A model generated the notes under the pieces. The model was not told where the DNA came from. It searched no databases and worked only from the letters and a program-made list of their open reading frames with translations. From Micromonospora avicenniae (GTDB taxonomy: Bacteria; Actinomycetota; Actinomycetes; Mycobacteriales; Micromonosporaceae), in contig NZ_FTNF01000003.1 in assembly GCF_900156065.1 (NCBI RefSeq), positions 186,001 through 250,000 on the forward strand: a stretch of 64,000 bases of DNA, given 5' to 3'. Below, piece by piece: positions 8,528 to 16,313 of the stretch; the first letter of the stretch is position 1; every line of letters starts with the position of its first letter. The position numbers were made by a program, and so were the translations under genes.

Positions 8528-10726
8528 ATGGGCAGCGTCCAGATCGTCGCCACGATCCTCGCGGCCGCCATCACCGCCGTGGCGGTGTGGCTTGCGGTGC
8601 GCGCGGTCATGAAGATGACGGCCGTCATCCGGCTCGGGCAGCCCGCGCCGGAGCGGTTCGCCGACAAGGGCGCCCGCACGAAGAAGATGCTGGTAGAGAC
8701 CGCCGGTCACACCCGCATGCTCAAGTGGGGCCTGGTGGGCGCGGCGCACTGGTTCGTGATGGTCGCGTTCATCGTGCTGTCGCTGCTGGTGCTCGAGGCG
8801 TACTTCGAGGTGGTCAGCACCGGCGGTGAGCTGCCGATCATCGGGCACTGGACGGCCTTCGGCCTGGCCACCGAGATCATCGGCGTGCTCGGCCTGGTCG
8901 GCATCCTGGTGCTGATGGGGATCCGGCTGCGCAACCGGCCCAGCCGGCCGGGCGGTCGCTCCCGGTTCACCGGCTCGACCATGTGGCAGGGCTACTTCGT
9001 CGAGTGGGTCGTACTGCTGGTCCTGATCTTCGGTTTCCTGATCCGCGGCTTCAAGGTGGCCACCGGCCACTTCGAGTACCCGGTCTGGGCCACCCCGGTC
9101 AGCCACGCGCTCGGCAACTCCCTTCCAGCTTGGGAGGCCGGCGTCAGCGTCGCCGCGCTCATCAAGATCGTCATCTCGATGACCTGGCTCATCGTGATCT
9201 CGCTGAACGTCACCATGGGCGTGGCCTGGCACCGCTTCCTGGCGTTCTTCAACATCTTCTTCAAGCGTGAACCGGCCAAGGCCGCCGGCTCCGGCCTCGG
9301 CGCCCTGCGCCCGATGACCAGCAACGGCAAGCCGCTGGACTTCGAGGAGGCCGACCCGGAGAAGGACCAGTTCGGTGTCGCCCAGGTGGAACAGTTCACC
9401 TGGAAGGGCCTGCTGGACTTCAGCACCTGCACCGAGTGCGGCCGCTGCCAGTCGCAGTGCCCGGCCTGGAACACCGGCAAGCCGCTGTCGCCGAAGCTGC
9501 TGGTGCTGAGCCTGCGCGACCACGCGTACGCCAAGGCGCCCTACCTGCTGGCCGGCGGCGGCAAGGACCTGACCGGCGAGGAGAAGGCGACCGCGGCGCA
9601 GCTCGCCCACGTCGACGTGCTCGCCCTCGCCGAGGCCGACAAGCCTTTGGTCGGCACCGCCGAGGAGGGCGGTGTCATCGACCCGGACGTGCTCTGGTCC
9701 TGCACCACCTGTGGCGCCTGCGTCGAGCAGTGCCCGGTCGACATCGAGCACGTCGACCACATCGTCGACATGCGCCGCTACCAGGTGCTCATCGAGTCGA
9801 GCTTCCCGTCCGAGGCCGGCGTCATGCTCCGCAACCTGGAGAACAAGGGCAACCCGTGGGGCGCCCCGCAGAACACCCGCGAGGACTGGACCAAGGGCCT
9901 CGACTTCGAGGTGCCCCGGGTCGGCGAGGTCGACGACTTCGAATACCTCTTCTGGGTCGGCTGCGCGGGCGCGTTCGAGGACCGCGCGAAGAAGACCACC
10001 CGAGCGGTCGCCACGCTGCTGAACGAGGCCGGCGTCTCCTTCGCCATCCTCGGCGAAGGCGAGACCTGCTCGGGCGACCCGGCCCGCCGGATCGGCAACG
10101 AGTTCGTCTTCCAGATGCTCGCCCAGCAGAACGTGGAGACGCTCAACGAGGCGTTCGAGGGCCGCGAGAAGAGCAAGCGCAAGATCGTTGCCAGCTGCCC
10201 GCACTGCTTCAACACCCTCGGCAACGAGTACGGGCAGCTCGGCGGCGAGTTCGAGGTCGTGCACCACACCCAGCTCCTCGCCCACCTGGTGTCCACCGGC
10301 AAGCTCACCCCGGTGCAGCCGGTCGGTGGCGGCGTGACCTACCACGACCCGTGCTACCTCGGCCGGCACAACCGGGTGTTCGCCCCGCCGCGCGAGGTGC
10401 TCGGGACCGCCATCGAGGGCGAGCTCACCGAGATGCCGCGCAACAGCGAGCGCTCCTTCTGCTGCGGCGCCGGCGGCGCTCGCATGTGGATGGAGGAGAA
10501 GATCGGCAAGCGGATCAACGTCGAGCGCGTCGAGGAGGCCATGGCCACCGGTGCGAAGACCGTCGCGGTCGGCTGCCCGTTCTGCTCGACCATGCTCAGT
10601 GACGGCGTGAACGGCAAGGGCGCCGGTGAGCAGGTCGAGGTGATCGACGTGGCGAGCGTGCTGCTCCGCTCGGTGAAGCCGGAGCAGGCGCAGGGCGATA
10701 AGAAGGCCGAGCCGGTCGCCGGCTGA
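8528..10726 (+). CDS. Membrane-bound (Fe-S) reductase, heterodisulfide-reductase-like
   Basis: 732-residue membrane iron-sulfur oxidoreductase of the actinobacterial Rv0338c type. The N-terminal 260 residues contain five hydrophobic helices. A ferredoxin-like region carries two [4Fe-4S] motifs, CTECGRCQSQCP from Cys301 and CTTCGACVEQCP from Cys392. The C-terminal half holds two cysteine-rich CCG-type segments (SCPHCFNTLGNEY, HDPCYLGRHN, FCCGAGGARMW, GCPFCSTML), which in HdrD/HdrB-like subunits bind an extra cluster. It probably passes electrons between a quinone and an unknown partner. ATG 8528 is chosen because GGGAGG lies 8 bases upstream and a hydrophobic helix begins at once. It is a single-gene unit ending in a hairpin. 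Confidence 0.88.
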   Translation: MGSVQIVATILAAAITAVAVWLAVRAVMKMTAVIRLGQPAPERFADKGARTKKMLVETAGHTRMLKWGLVGAAHWFVMVAFIVLSLLVLEAYFEVVSTGGELPIIGHWTAFGLATEIIGVLGLVGILVLMGIRLRNRPSRPGGRSRFTGSTMWQGYFVEWVVLLVLIFGFLIRGFKVATGHFEYPVWATPVSHALGNSLPAWEAGVSVAALIKIVISMTWLIVISLNVTMGVAWHRFLAFFNIFFKREPAKAAGSGLGALRPMTSNGKPLDFEEADPEKDQFGVAQVEQFTWKGLLDFSTCTECGRCQSQCPAWNTGKPLSPKLLVLSLRDHAYAKAPYLLAGGGKDLTGEEKATAAQLAHVDVLALAEADKPLVGTAEEGGVIDPDVLWSCTTCGACVEQCPVDIEHVDHIVDMRRYQVLIESSFPSEAGVMLRNLENKGNPWGAPQNTREDWTKGLDFEVPRVGEVDDFEYLFWVGCAGAFEDRAKKTTRAVATLLNEAGVSFAILGEGETCSGDPARRIGNEFVFQMLAQQNVETLNEAFEGREKSKRKIVASCPHCFNTLGNEYGQLGGEFEVVHHTQLLAHLVSTGKLTPVQPVGGGVTYHDPCYLGRHNRVFAPPREVLGTAIEGELTEMPRNSERSFCCGAGGARMWMEEKIGKRINVERVEEAMATGAKTVAVGCPFCSTMLSDGVNGKGAGEQVEVIDVASVLLRSVKPEQAQGDKKAEPVAG

Positions 10727-10754
10727 GGCGTACGCCCGGAGCATCCGCAACGAC

Positions 10755-10782
10755 GACGGCGGTGGCATCTGCCACCGCCGTC
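10755..10782 (+). terminator. Hairpin terminator of the Fe-S reductase gene
   Basis: Perfect 12-bp stem GACGGCGGTGGC / GCCACCGCCGTC with a 4-base loop, 28 bases after the stop codon. Confidence 0.75.
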
Positions 10783-10882
10783 GCGCGTCTCCGGGGGTCG
10801 GAAGGCCACCATCGCCGCGAGCGTCCGCCGGCACCCTTGGTAGGTGACCCGTCGCACCTGAGTGACGGCGCGCGGGCTCGCC

Positions 10883-10911
10883 TTGATTCCGCTTCGGCGC
10901 TTCCCTATCGT
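10883..10911 (+). promoter_or_regulatory. Promoter of the first NlpC/P60 gene
   Basis: TTGATT (10883-10888), a 17-base spacer and TATCGT (10906-10911) fit the housekeeping TTGAC/TANNNT pattern. Transcription would begin near 10917, at the left arm of the hairpin described next. Confidence 0.55.
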
Positions 10912-10915
10912 GGGG

Positions 10916-10998
10916 CACCGACCGCTGTGGGTCGTCTGCCCTCGCGCCCTTCCCCTCTGCGAGGCGCCCGGCGGTCGGTCGCTAAGGAGTCGGTGCCG
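10916..10998 (+). promoter_or_regulatory. Strongly folded 5' leader upstream of the first NlpC/P60 gene
   Basis: Arms ACCGACCGC (10917-10925) and GCGGTCGGT (10971-10979) pair over 9 bp and enclose a second stem CCTCGC/GCGAGG (10940-10945 with 10959-10964). The AAGGAG ribosome binding site (10984-10989) comes 4 bases after the outer stem. No known riboswitch consensus was recognised here, unlike the leader of the paralogue at 14.4 kb. It may control translation or mRNA stability. Confidence 0.5.
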
Positions 10999-12006
10999 GT
11001 GGCAACCATGCCCCCTCATCGTCACGCACCGGGACGTCCCGCTCGTCCGGGTGGCCTTCGCCGGGCTGCCCACCGTCTGCTCACACTGGTCGCCGCCGCG
11101 GCCGTCGGCGCCGGTCTGCTCGCCGCGCCGGCCCACGCCGAGCCTTCGGTCGAGGAGATCGAGGCGCAGATCGACAAGCAGTGGGAGCAGCTGGAACCCA
11201 CGATCGAGCAGTACAACAAGGTGCGGGCGCAGCTGAAGGTCAACCAGAAGAAGTCGGCCGACCTGGAGAAGAAGATCGAGCCGCTCGCTCTCCAGACCGA
11301 GCTGGCGATGACCCGGGTCGGTGACCTCGCCTCCCGCTACTACATCAGCGGGCCCTCGCAGGACCTCGGCGCGCTGCTGATCAGCGCCAAGCCGGACACG
11401 CTCACCGAGCAGCTGACCATCCTGGACCGGCTGGCCCGGCAGGAGCACAAGCAGGTCGAGGGCATCCTCAAGGTCCGCGCCAAGTACGACGCCGAGAAGC
11501 AGAAGCTGGACGCGCTCATCGCGACCCAGACGAAGCAGAAGAACGACCTGGCCGCCAAGAAGAAGAACATCGACACCGAGATCAAACGGCTCGAGAAGAC
11601 ACTGCCGAAGTCCGTGGTCATGCCGGAGAACTGCCCGACCGTCAAGGGAGTGGTCAGCGCGGCGGCCCGCACGGCGATCCAGACGGCCTGCAAGCAGGTC
11701 GGTGACCCGTACGTGTGGGGCGCCACCGGCCCGAACTCGTTCGACTGCTCCGGCCTGACCCAGTACGCCTACAAGGCGGCCGGGATCAGCCTGACCCACT
11801 TCACCGGCGCCCAGTGGAACGAGGGCAAGGCCATCCCGCGCTCCGAGGCGCGCCCGGGTGACCTGGTCTTCTTCTTCAGCGACCTGCACCATGTCGGGCT
11901 CTACCTCGGCAACGACCAGATGGTGCACGCACCACGGGCCGGCAAGCCGGTCCAGGTGGCGAGCATCAACTACATGCCCGTCGCCGGCTTCCGACGACCC
12001 GGCTGA
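10999..12006 (+). CDS. Secreted NlpC/P60 peptidoglycan endopeptidase with coiled-coil N-terminus
   Basis: About 335 residues. A twin-Arg-containing signal peptide (RRAAHRLLTLVAAAAVGAG, cleavage after AHA) is followed by a long charged coiled-coil (about 50-205) and a C-terminal NlpC/P60 domain. The domain shows Cys250 in FDCSGLTQYAY and His297/His298 in DLHHVGLYLG, so it should cut D-Glu-mDAP bonds in peptidoglycan stems, as RipA-like enzymes do. GTG 10999 is preferred because AAGGAG lies 9 bases upstream; GTG 10993 and ATG 11008 are alternatives. It is a paralogue of the gene at 14495, with the same layout and the same AEPSVEEIE / ADPSVAEIE start of the mature protein. Confidence 0.9.
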   Translation: MATMPPHRHAPGRPARPGGLRRAAHRLLTLVAAAAVGAGLLAAPAHAEPSVEEIEAQIDKQWEQLEPTIEQYNKVRAQLKVNQKKSADLEKKIEPLALQTELAMTRVGDLASRYYISGPSQDLGALLISAKPDTLTEQLTILDRLARQEHKQVEGILKVRAKYDAEKQKLDALIATQTKQKNDLAAKKKNIDTEIKRLEKTLPKSVVMPENCPTVKGVVSAAARTAIQTACKQVGDPYVWGATGPNSFDCSGLTQYAYKAAGISLTHFTGAQWNEGKAIPRSEARPGDLVFFFSDLHHVGLYLGNDQMVHAPRAGKPVQVASINYMPVAGFRRPG

Positions 12007-12020
12007 TCCACCACGTACGC

Positions 12021-12054
12021 CGAGGGCCCCCGGTCGACCGACCGGGGGCCCTCG
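12021..12054. terminator. Hairpin terminator between convergent NlpC and amidase genes
   Basis: Perfect 15-bp stem CGAGGGCCCCCGGTC / GACCGGGGGCCCTCG with a 4-base loop. It lies between the two stop codons and can serve both directions. Confidence 0.8.
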
Positions 12055-12072
12055 CGTTTCTCGTAACGTCCG

Positions 12073-14106
12073 TCAGCGGGGTGCGCCCACCGCGGACGGG
12101 AGCAGCAGCACGTCGTCGAGGTTGACGTACATGATGCGGTGGCCGAACTGGATCTGCACGTACCGCAGGTCGCCCCGGATCACCGTCCAGTCGCCCGGGG
12201 CCGAGCCGTCGAAGGTGGAGGCCTGGTAGTACTCGCTCGGCAGCACGTCGCCGACCGCGTACCGCTGACCGGCGGCGAGCGTGTACTGCAACGGCGAGAT
12301 CGTCTGGTAGGGCACGCCGGCCGGGTACGCGGCCTGCTCCGGGTAGGCCCGGCCGTAGACGGGAATCGTCGGCTTCCCCGGCTTCGGGGTCACCACGAAC
12401 CCGGTGGCCCACTTCGCGGTCGGCGACGAGGCCGGGTTGTGGAACCACGCCTTCTGGCCGAGGTACCAGATCGCCGTCCAGTCACCGCGGACCTCGGCCA
12501 CCGCGTACGTCTGGCCGGCCGAGGCACGGGCACCGTGGTCGGAGATGTACATGGTGTCCGGCGAGCCGTCCGGACGGAGACCCAGGTCGTTGACCAGCGG
12601 GGCGTCGTTACTCGGCGCGCTGTGCAGCACGACCGCGGAGGAGCCGCGCAGCGGGCAGGGCTCGGCCGGCGGCACCGGATCCGGCACGCCCGGCGGCTGC
12701 TGGTTGCAGCCGACGAACGCCGGCCGGTTGACCGTGAGGTCCGGGTCGATGGTGACCAGACCCGTCCGCTTGGTGCCGGTGGTCCGGAACGGCGCCTTCA
12801 GCAGGTCGAAGTAGTGCGACCAGTCCCAGTAGGGACCCGGGTCCCAGTGCATGCCGGCCACGGTCGAGGCGACGGTGCCGGGGACGTTGTCGTGCCCGAT
12901 GATGTGCTGCCGGTCCAGCGGGATGTCTAGCTTGAGCGCCAGGTACCGGACCAGCTTGGCCGAGGCGCGGTACATCGCCTCGGTGTACCAGGTGCCGTGG
13001 CCGGCGAAGCCCTCGTGCTCGATGCCTATCGACTTGGCGTTCACGTACCAGTTGCCGGCCTGCCAGCCGACGTCCTTGGTCCGGACGTGCTGCGCGACGT
13101 GGCCGTCGACCGAGCGCAGCGTGTAGTGCCAGCCCAGGTAGTCGGCCTGCTGCACGAGGCCGACGCTGGGCCCGTAGTACCCCTCGGTGTCGTGGATGAC
13201 GATGTACTCGATCTTCTGCTGGGCCGGCCGGTTGGCCAGGTCGTGGTTGCCGTAGTCGCCGGCGCCCGGGCCGTACTGCTCGTACGGGGCGGGAATCCAC
13301 TCGCAGCCGAGCCGGGCCGGGCACTCCACCTCATCCGGGCGCTGCGACTTGCGCAGCCCGAGGCGGTGCACCGTGTCCGCCCGCGCGGTCACCTGGCGCG
13401 CGGCGAGGGTGACCTGGTGGCCGTCGTCGGTTCGCCGGCTCGCACCGGCGCGGATCTGGTCGTACACCTCGTCGGCGAAGGCGGATGCCGTCTCCTCGGT
13501 GTCGGCTCCCGAGTAGCGCGCCACCGCGCCGTACCAGGTTCCCGGGTCGGTCTTCGCGCCGACCGCGCCGCCCAGCTGCTTCTGGTACGAGGCGAGCAGC
13601 GCCGCCCCGCCACGGATGTTGGCCGCCGGATCCGTACGAAGTGCCGCGGCGTCGGCCCCGGTGAGCGCTGCGGCGGCCTGAAGGGTCTGTAGCGCCGCGG
13701 ACGCCGGCGCGGCGGACGGGTCGGCTCCTCGGGGCGCGGCGACCGTCAGTGGCCGGGAGGTGTCGCCGCGCGGGTCCTCACCCTGATGGACGTGGCCCGG
13801 GGTCAGGCTCGCGACGTTGGCCGCGTCGGTGAGGTGCAGCGGCCCGTAGCCGCCGCTGGTGCTGGGCGTGCCGGCGTGGGTGTCCCACCTGGACTCCAGG
13901 TAGGAGACGCCGAGCAGGACGCTCTCCGGCACGCCGTACTCCGCCGCTGCGGCGGCGTACTGCTGCTGACGGTCGCCGGTCGGGTCGGTCCCGGCGAGCG
14001 GGGCGGCCCCGGCCGGACCGCCGGTCAGTGGCACGGCAGCGGTGGCGGTGACCACCGCCGCGGCGAGCAGGGCACGCCTGCTCCTCGACATGGTTGATCG
14101 GTGCAT
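12073..14106 (-). CDS. Secreted N-acetylmuramoyl-L-alanine amidase (PGRP/Amidase_2) with a lytic-transglycosylase-like N-terminal domain
   Basis: 677-residue exported wall hydrolase. The ATG at 14106 is preceded by GGGGG and followed by a signal peptide (RSRRALLAAAVVTATAAVP). Mature residues of about 40-190 resemble an SLT-type repeat (YGVPESVLLGVSYLESRWD...SGGYGPLHLTD...GGAALLASYQ). The central amidase/PGRP domain has the zinc-site pattern VIHDTEG ... IGIEHEGF ... IIGHDNVPGT. The C-terminal 200 residues are Gly/Tyr/Trp-rich SH3-like segments, possibly wall-binding. It is divergent from the riboswitch-controlled NlpC gene. Amidase activity is well supported; whether the N-terminal domain still has catalysis is uncertain. 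Confidence 0.86.
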   Translation of the reverse strand: MHRSTMSRSRRALLAAAVVTATAAVPLTGGPAGAAPLAGTDPTGDRQQQYAAAAAEYGVPESVLLGVSYLESRWDTHAGTPSTSGGYGPLHLTDAANVASLTPGHVHQGEDPRGDTSRPLTVAAPRGADPSAAPASAALQTLQAAAALTGADAAALRTDPAANIRGGAALLASYQKQLGGAVGAKTDPGTWYGAVARYSGADTEETASAFADEVYDQIRAGASRRTDDGHQVTLAARQVTARADTVHRLGLRKSQRPDEVECPARLGCEWIPAPYEQYGPGAGDYGNHDLANRPAQQKIEYIVIHDTEGYYGPSVGLVQQADYLGWHYTLRSVDGHVAQHVRTKDVGWQAGNWYVNAKSIGIEHEGFAGHGTWYTEAMYRASAKLVRYLALKLDIPLDRQHIIGHDNVPGTVASTVAGMHWDPGPYWDWSHYFDLLKAPFRTTGTKRTGLVTIDPDLTVNRPAFVGCNQQPPGVPDPVPPAEPCPLRGSSAVVLHSAPSNDAPLVNDLGLRPDGSPDTMYISDHGARASAGQTYAVAEVRGDWTAIWYLGQKAWFHNPASSPTAKWATGFVVTPKPGKPTIPVYGRAYPEQAAYPAGVPYQTISPLQYTLAAGQRYAVGDVLPSEYYQASTFDGSAPGDWTVIRGDLRYVQIQFGHRIMYVNLDDVLLLPSAVGAPR

Positions 14107-14269
14107 CGAACCCCCAGATACGGACGGGTCAAGGTATTGGTCACCCTGACTCCGCCGCGCACTCTCGGTCAATACCTTTCCACCAGTCGAAGCGATCGGA
14201 AGAAAACCTTCGACCTCGCACCAGGGGTGCGTCCCGCCGCGTCGCCACGGAGTGTCACGGCTCGACGGG

Positions 14270-14299
14270 TTGCGGATCGGTAACGACGCTCTCTAGGCT
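14270..14299 (+). promoter_or_regulatory. Promoter of the riboswitch-NlpC transcript
   Basis: TTGCGG (14270-14275), an 18-base spacer and TAGGCT (14294-14299). Transcription would begin near 14306, about 40 bases before the riboswitch aptamer. Confidence 0.5.
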
Positions 14300-14348
14300 G
14301 ATCAATCGTCGGCCGACAGCAGGTCCGTCCAACCCGGGCGGTAACGGT

Positions 14349-14474
14349 CCGACACCGCCGAGTCGCTCGCCGAGCGAGCCGGGGACCCAGGTTTCCGGGG
14401 TGAATCCGCAGCCACTGCGGTAGGGCGCCGACCTTCCCGCCCGAACCCGTCAGCTAACCCGGTAGGCGGTCAGG
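14349..14474 (+). ncRNA. ydaO-type cyclic-di-AMP riboswitch
   Basis: The conserved blocks of the ydaO/yuaA class occur in the right order: GCCGGGGACCCA, CCGGGGTGAATCC, GGTAGGGCG, CCCGAACCCGTCAGCTAACC and GGTAGGCGGT. The closing P1 helix is formed by ACCGCC (14354-14359) and GGCGGT (14465-14470). The ribosome binding region of the NlpC/P60 gene follows directly (AAGAAGGAG from 14474). Family knowledge: ydaO RNAs sense c-di-AMP, are usually off-switches, and in actinobacteria precede wall-hydrolase genes. No separate T-tract terminator is visible, so the output could be translational or Rho-linked. Confidence 0.93.
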
Positions 14475-14494
14475 AAGAAGGAGTACGGAGCCCG

Positions 14495-15535
14495 GTGGCA
14501 CACCATGCCCCGCGGCCTCCGTCCGGACGGTCGGCGACAGCCGGCCCGACGACGGGTGCGCCGCGTCCACGCTGGTCCCGCATCACCACCGTCCTCGCCG
14601 CTCTCATCGGCGTCAGCGTCGTCCTGACCGGCGGCGCCACAGCGGCGCACGCCGACCCGTCGGTCGCCGAGATCGAGCGCCAGATCGACCAGGACTGGAA
14701 CAAGCTCGAACCCGTGATCGAGCGGCACAACGCCACCCGCCAGGAGCTCGCGGCCAAGCGCAAGCAGGCCGATGCGCTGGCCGCTCGGATCAAGCCACTG
14801 CAACTCCGGATCGACCAGGCCATGAACAAGGTCGGCGTGCTCGCGGTGCGGGCGTACAAGGGCGAGAACCTCTCCACCGTCAACGCCCTGCTCGGCAGCC
14901 AGTCACCGAGTGACGTCGTCGGCCAGCTGGAGCTGCTCGACCGGTTCGCCCACAACCAGCAGGCGGACGTCGCCCAGGTCGTCGACCTGCGCGACGAGCT
15001 GGCCCGGCAGAAGGCACCGCTGGACGAGCTCGTCGCCCAGCTGACCCGGACCGAGGCCCAGCTGGCGGCGAAGAAGAAGCAGATCAACGCCGAGATCGAC
15101 CGGCTGCAGAAGCTGCGGATCAAGGTGTACGGCAACGGCGGCGGCGGGCCGCTGCGTCCGGCCCCGTGCCCGGCCACCTATCCGGGTGGCGCCGCCGGGG
15201 TGGCGGTGAAGTTCGCCTGCGCCCAGATCGGCAAGCCCTACGTCTGGGGTGCCGACGGTCCCGACTCGTACGACTGCTCCGGGCTGGTGCTCGCGGCCTG
15301 GGCCAAGGCCGGGGTGTCGCTGCCGCACAACGCCGCGCAGCAGCGCAGGGTGACGAAGACGGTGAGCCGCGCAGACCTCCGCCCCGGCGACCTCGTCTTC
15401 TACTACAGCGACCTGCACCATGTCGGCATGTACGTGGGCGGCGGATGGGTGGTGCACGCCTCCCAGGCCGGGGTGCCGATCAAGATGAAGAAGGTGGACG
15501 ACGGCCCCATCCACAGCTTCGGCCGTCCCGGCTGA
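14495..15535 (+). CDS. Secreted NlpC/P60 peptidoglycan endopeptidase under c-di-AMP riboswitch control
   Basis: 346 residues from GTG 14495 (GGAG at 14487-14490). A signal sequence (about 28-53, ending AAHADPS) is followed by a coiled-coil (about 55-205) and the NlpC/P60 domain with Cys261 in YDCSGLVLAAW and His308/His309 in DLHHVGMYVG. It is a paralogue of the protein at 10999, sharing its layout and the sequence around both catalytic motifs. As a gamma-D-glutamyl-mDAP endopeptidase it would loosen peptidoglycan during growth or spore germination. The riboswitch upstream ties its expression to c-di-AMP, that is to turgor and cell-wall stress. A terminator with a T tract follows. Confidence 0.92.
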   Translation: MAHHAPRPPSGRSATAGPTTGAPRPRWSRITTVLAALIGVSVVLTGGATAAHADPSVAEIERQIDQDWNKLEPVIERHNATRQELAAKRKQADALAARIKPLQLRIDQAMNKVGVLAVRAYKGENLSTVNALLGSQSPSDVVGQLELLDRFAHNQQADVAQVVDLRDELARQKAPLDELVAQLTRTEAQLAAKKKQINAEIDRLQKLRIKVYGNGGGGPLRPAPCPATYPGGAAGVAVKFACAQIGKPYVWGADGPDSYDCSGLVLAAWAKAGVSLPHNAAQQRRVTKTVSRADLRPGDLVFYYSDLHHVGMYVGGGWVVHASQAGVPIKMKKVDDGPIHSFGRPG

Positions 15536-15551
15536 TCGTTCCGCGCAGAGG

Positions 15552-15581
15552 CCCCTTCCACCCGGGTGGAAGGGGTCTTTT
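15552..15581 (+). terminator. Rho-independent terminator after the second NlpC gene
   Basis: The perfect palindrome CCCCTTCCACCC / GGGTGGAAGGGG is followed by TCTTTT. It is one of the few hairpins in the window with a real T tract and may also serve the convergent dcd gene. Confidence 0.9.
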
Positions 15582-15634
15582 CGTGCGCCCGGCTGGGCGC
15601 GTCGGTGCGGTCGGGTTCCGGGCCCGACCGCCGG

Positions 15635-16213
15635 TCAGCGGGTGGGCCAGGTGCGCCAGTTCTGCCAGGCCCGGCTCGGCGTCGGGCCACGCTGACCCTG
15701 GTAGCGCGAGCCGTAGACGGCCGAACCGTACGGGTGCTCGGCGGGCGACGAGAGCCGGAAGATGCAGAGCTGCCCGATCTTCATGCCCGGCCAGAGCGTG
15801 ATCGGGAGGTTCGCCACGTTCGACAGCTCCAGCGTCACGTGGCCGGAGAATCCCGGGTCGATGAAACCGGCGGTGGAGTGGGTCAGCAGGCCGAGCCGGC
15901 CCAGACTCGACTTGCCCTCCAGCCGGCCGGCGAGCTGCTCGCCGAGCGAGATCACCTCGAGCGTCGAGGCGAGCACGAACTCCCCCGGGTGCAGCACGAA
16001 CGGCTGCCCGTCGGGTACCTCGACCACCGATGTCAGGTCGTCCTGCTGCTGTGCCGGGTCGATGTGCGTGTAGAGGTGGTTGTTGAAGACCCGGAAGAGC
16101 CGGTCGAGGCGTACGTCGATGCTCGACGGTTGGACCAGGGTGGGCTCGAACGGCTCCAGCCCGAGCGTGCCGGCCTTGATCTCGGAGACCAGGTCGCGGT
16201 CGGAGAGCAGCAT
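15635..16213 (-). CDS. dcd: dCTP deaminase (Dcd)
   Basis: 192-residue enzyme making dUTP, or dUMP directly, from dCTP for thymidylate synthesis. The start [15 protein letters not shown] and the signature [21 protein letters not shown] with the catalytic Glu are typical; the C-terminal [14 protein letters not shown] segment closes over the nucleotide. Actinobacterial Dcd proteins with this sequence are often bifunctional dCTP deaminase/dUTPases, which would fit, but it cannot be proved here. ATG 16213 has no ribosome binding site; instead TATGGT lies 6 bases upstream (16220-16225), suggesting a leaderless mRNA. It is divergent from the PPOX gene and shares its LexA-like region. Confidence 0.94.
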   Translation of the reverse strand: MLLSDRDLVSEIKAGTLGLEPFEPTLVQPSSIDVRLDRLFRVFNNHLYTHIDPAQQQDDLTSVVEVPDGQPFVLHPGEFVLASTLEVISLGEQLAGRLEGKSSLGRLGLLTHSTAGFIDPGFSGHVTLELSNVANLPITLWPGMKIGQLCIFRLSSPAEHPYGSAVYGSRYQGQRGPTPSRAWQNWRTWPTR

Positions 16214-16219
16214 CGCACC

Positions 16220-16225
16220 ACCATA
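16220..16225 (-). promoter_or_regulatory. -10 element of a leaderless dcd transcript
   Basis: TATGGT on the minus strand is separated by six bases from the dcd ATG, so transcription should start at or next to the A of the start codon. Confidence 0.5.
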
Positions 16226-16285
16226 GCGAGGCCCGTTCGGAAGGCTCGAATCCGGTGTCGCTGACCAGCGCGTCGCGGCACACGG

Positions 16286-16307
16286 TCGTACATTTGTTCG
16301 ATAGAAT
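16286..16307 (+). promoter_or_regulatory. LexA-type SOS box abutting the -10 of a leaderless promoter
   Basis: TCGTACATTTGTTCGA (16286-16301) matches the actinobacterial SOS box TCGAACN4GTTCGA at 11 of 12 specified bases. It touches the -10 TAGAAT (16302-16307), which lies 6 bases before ATG 16314. A bound repressor would sit between -35 and -10. Confidence 0.6.
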
Positions 16308-16313
16308 GTCCGC

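Noticed and set aside
8159..10918. A 919-codon minus-strand open frame opposite the Fe-S reductase gene
   Set aside because: It mirrors the third-position GC of the real gene; its translation is His/Arg/Gly-rich with no domain, and the plus strand has clear motifs and a ribosome binding site.
10762..10998. An N-terminal extension of the first NlpC protein back to 10762
   Set aside because: It would run through a terminator, a promoter and a structured leader, and would bury the signal peptide.
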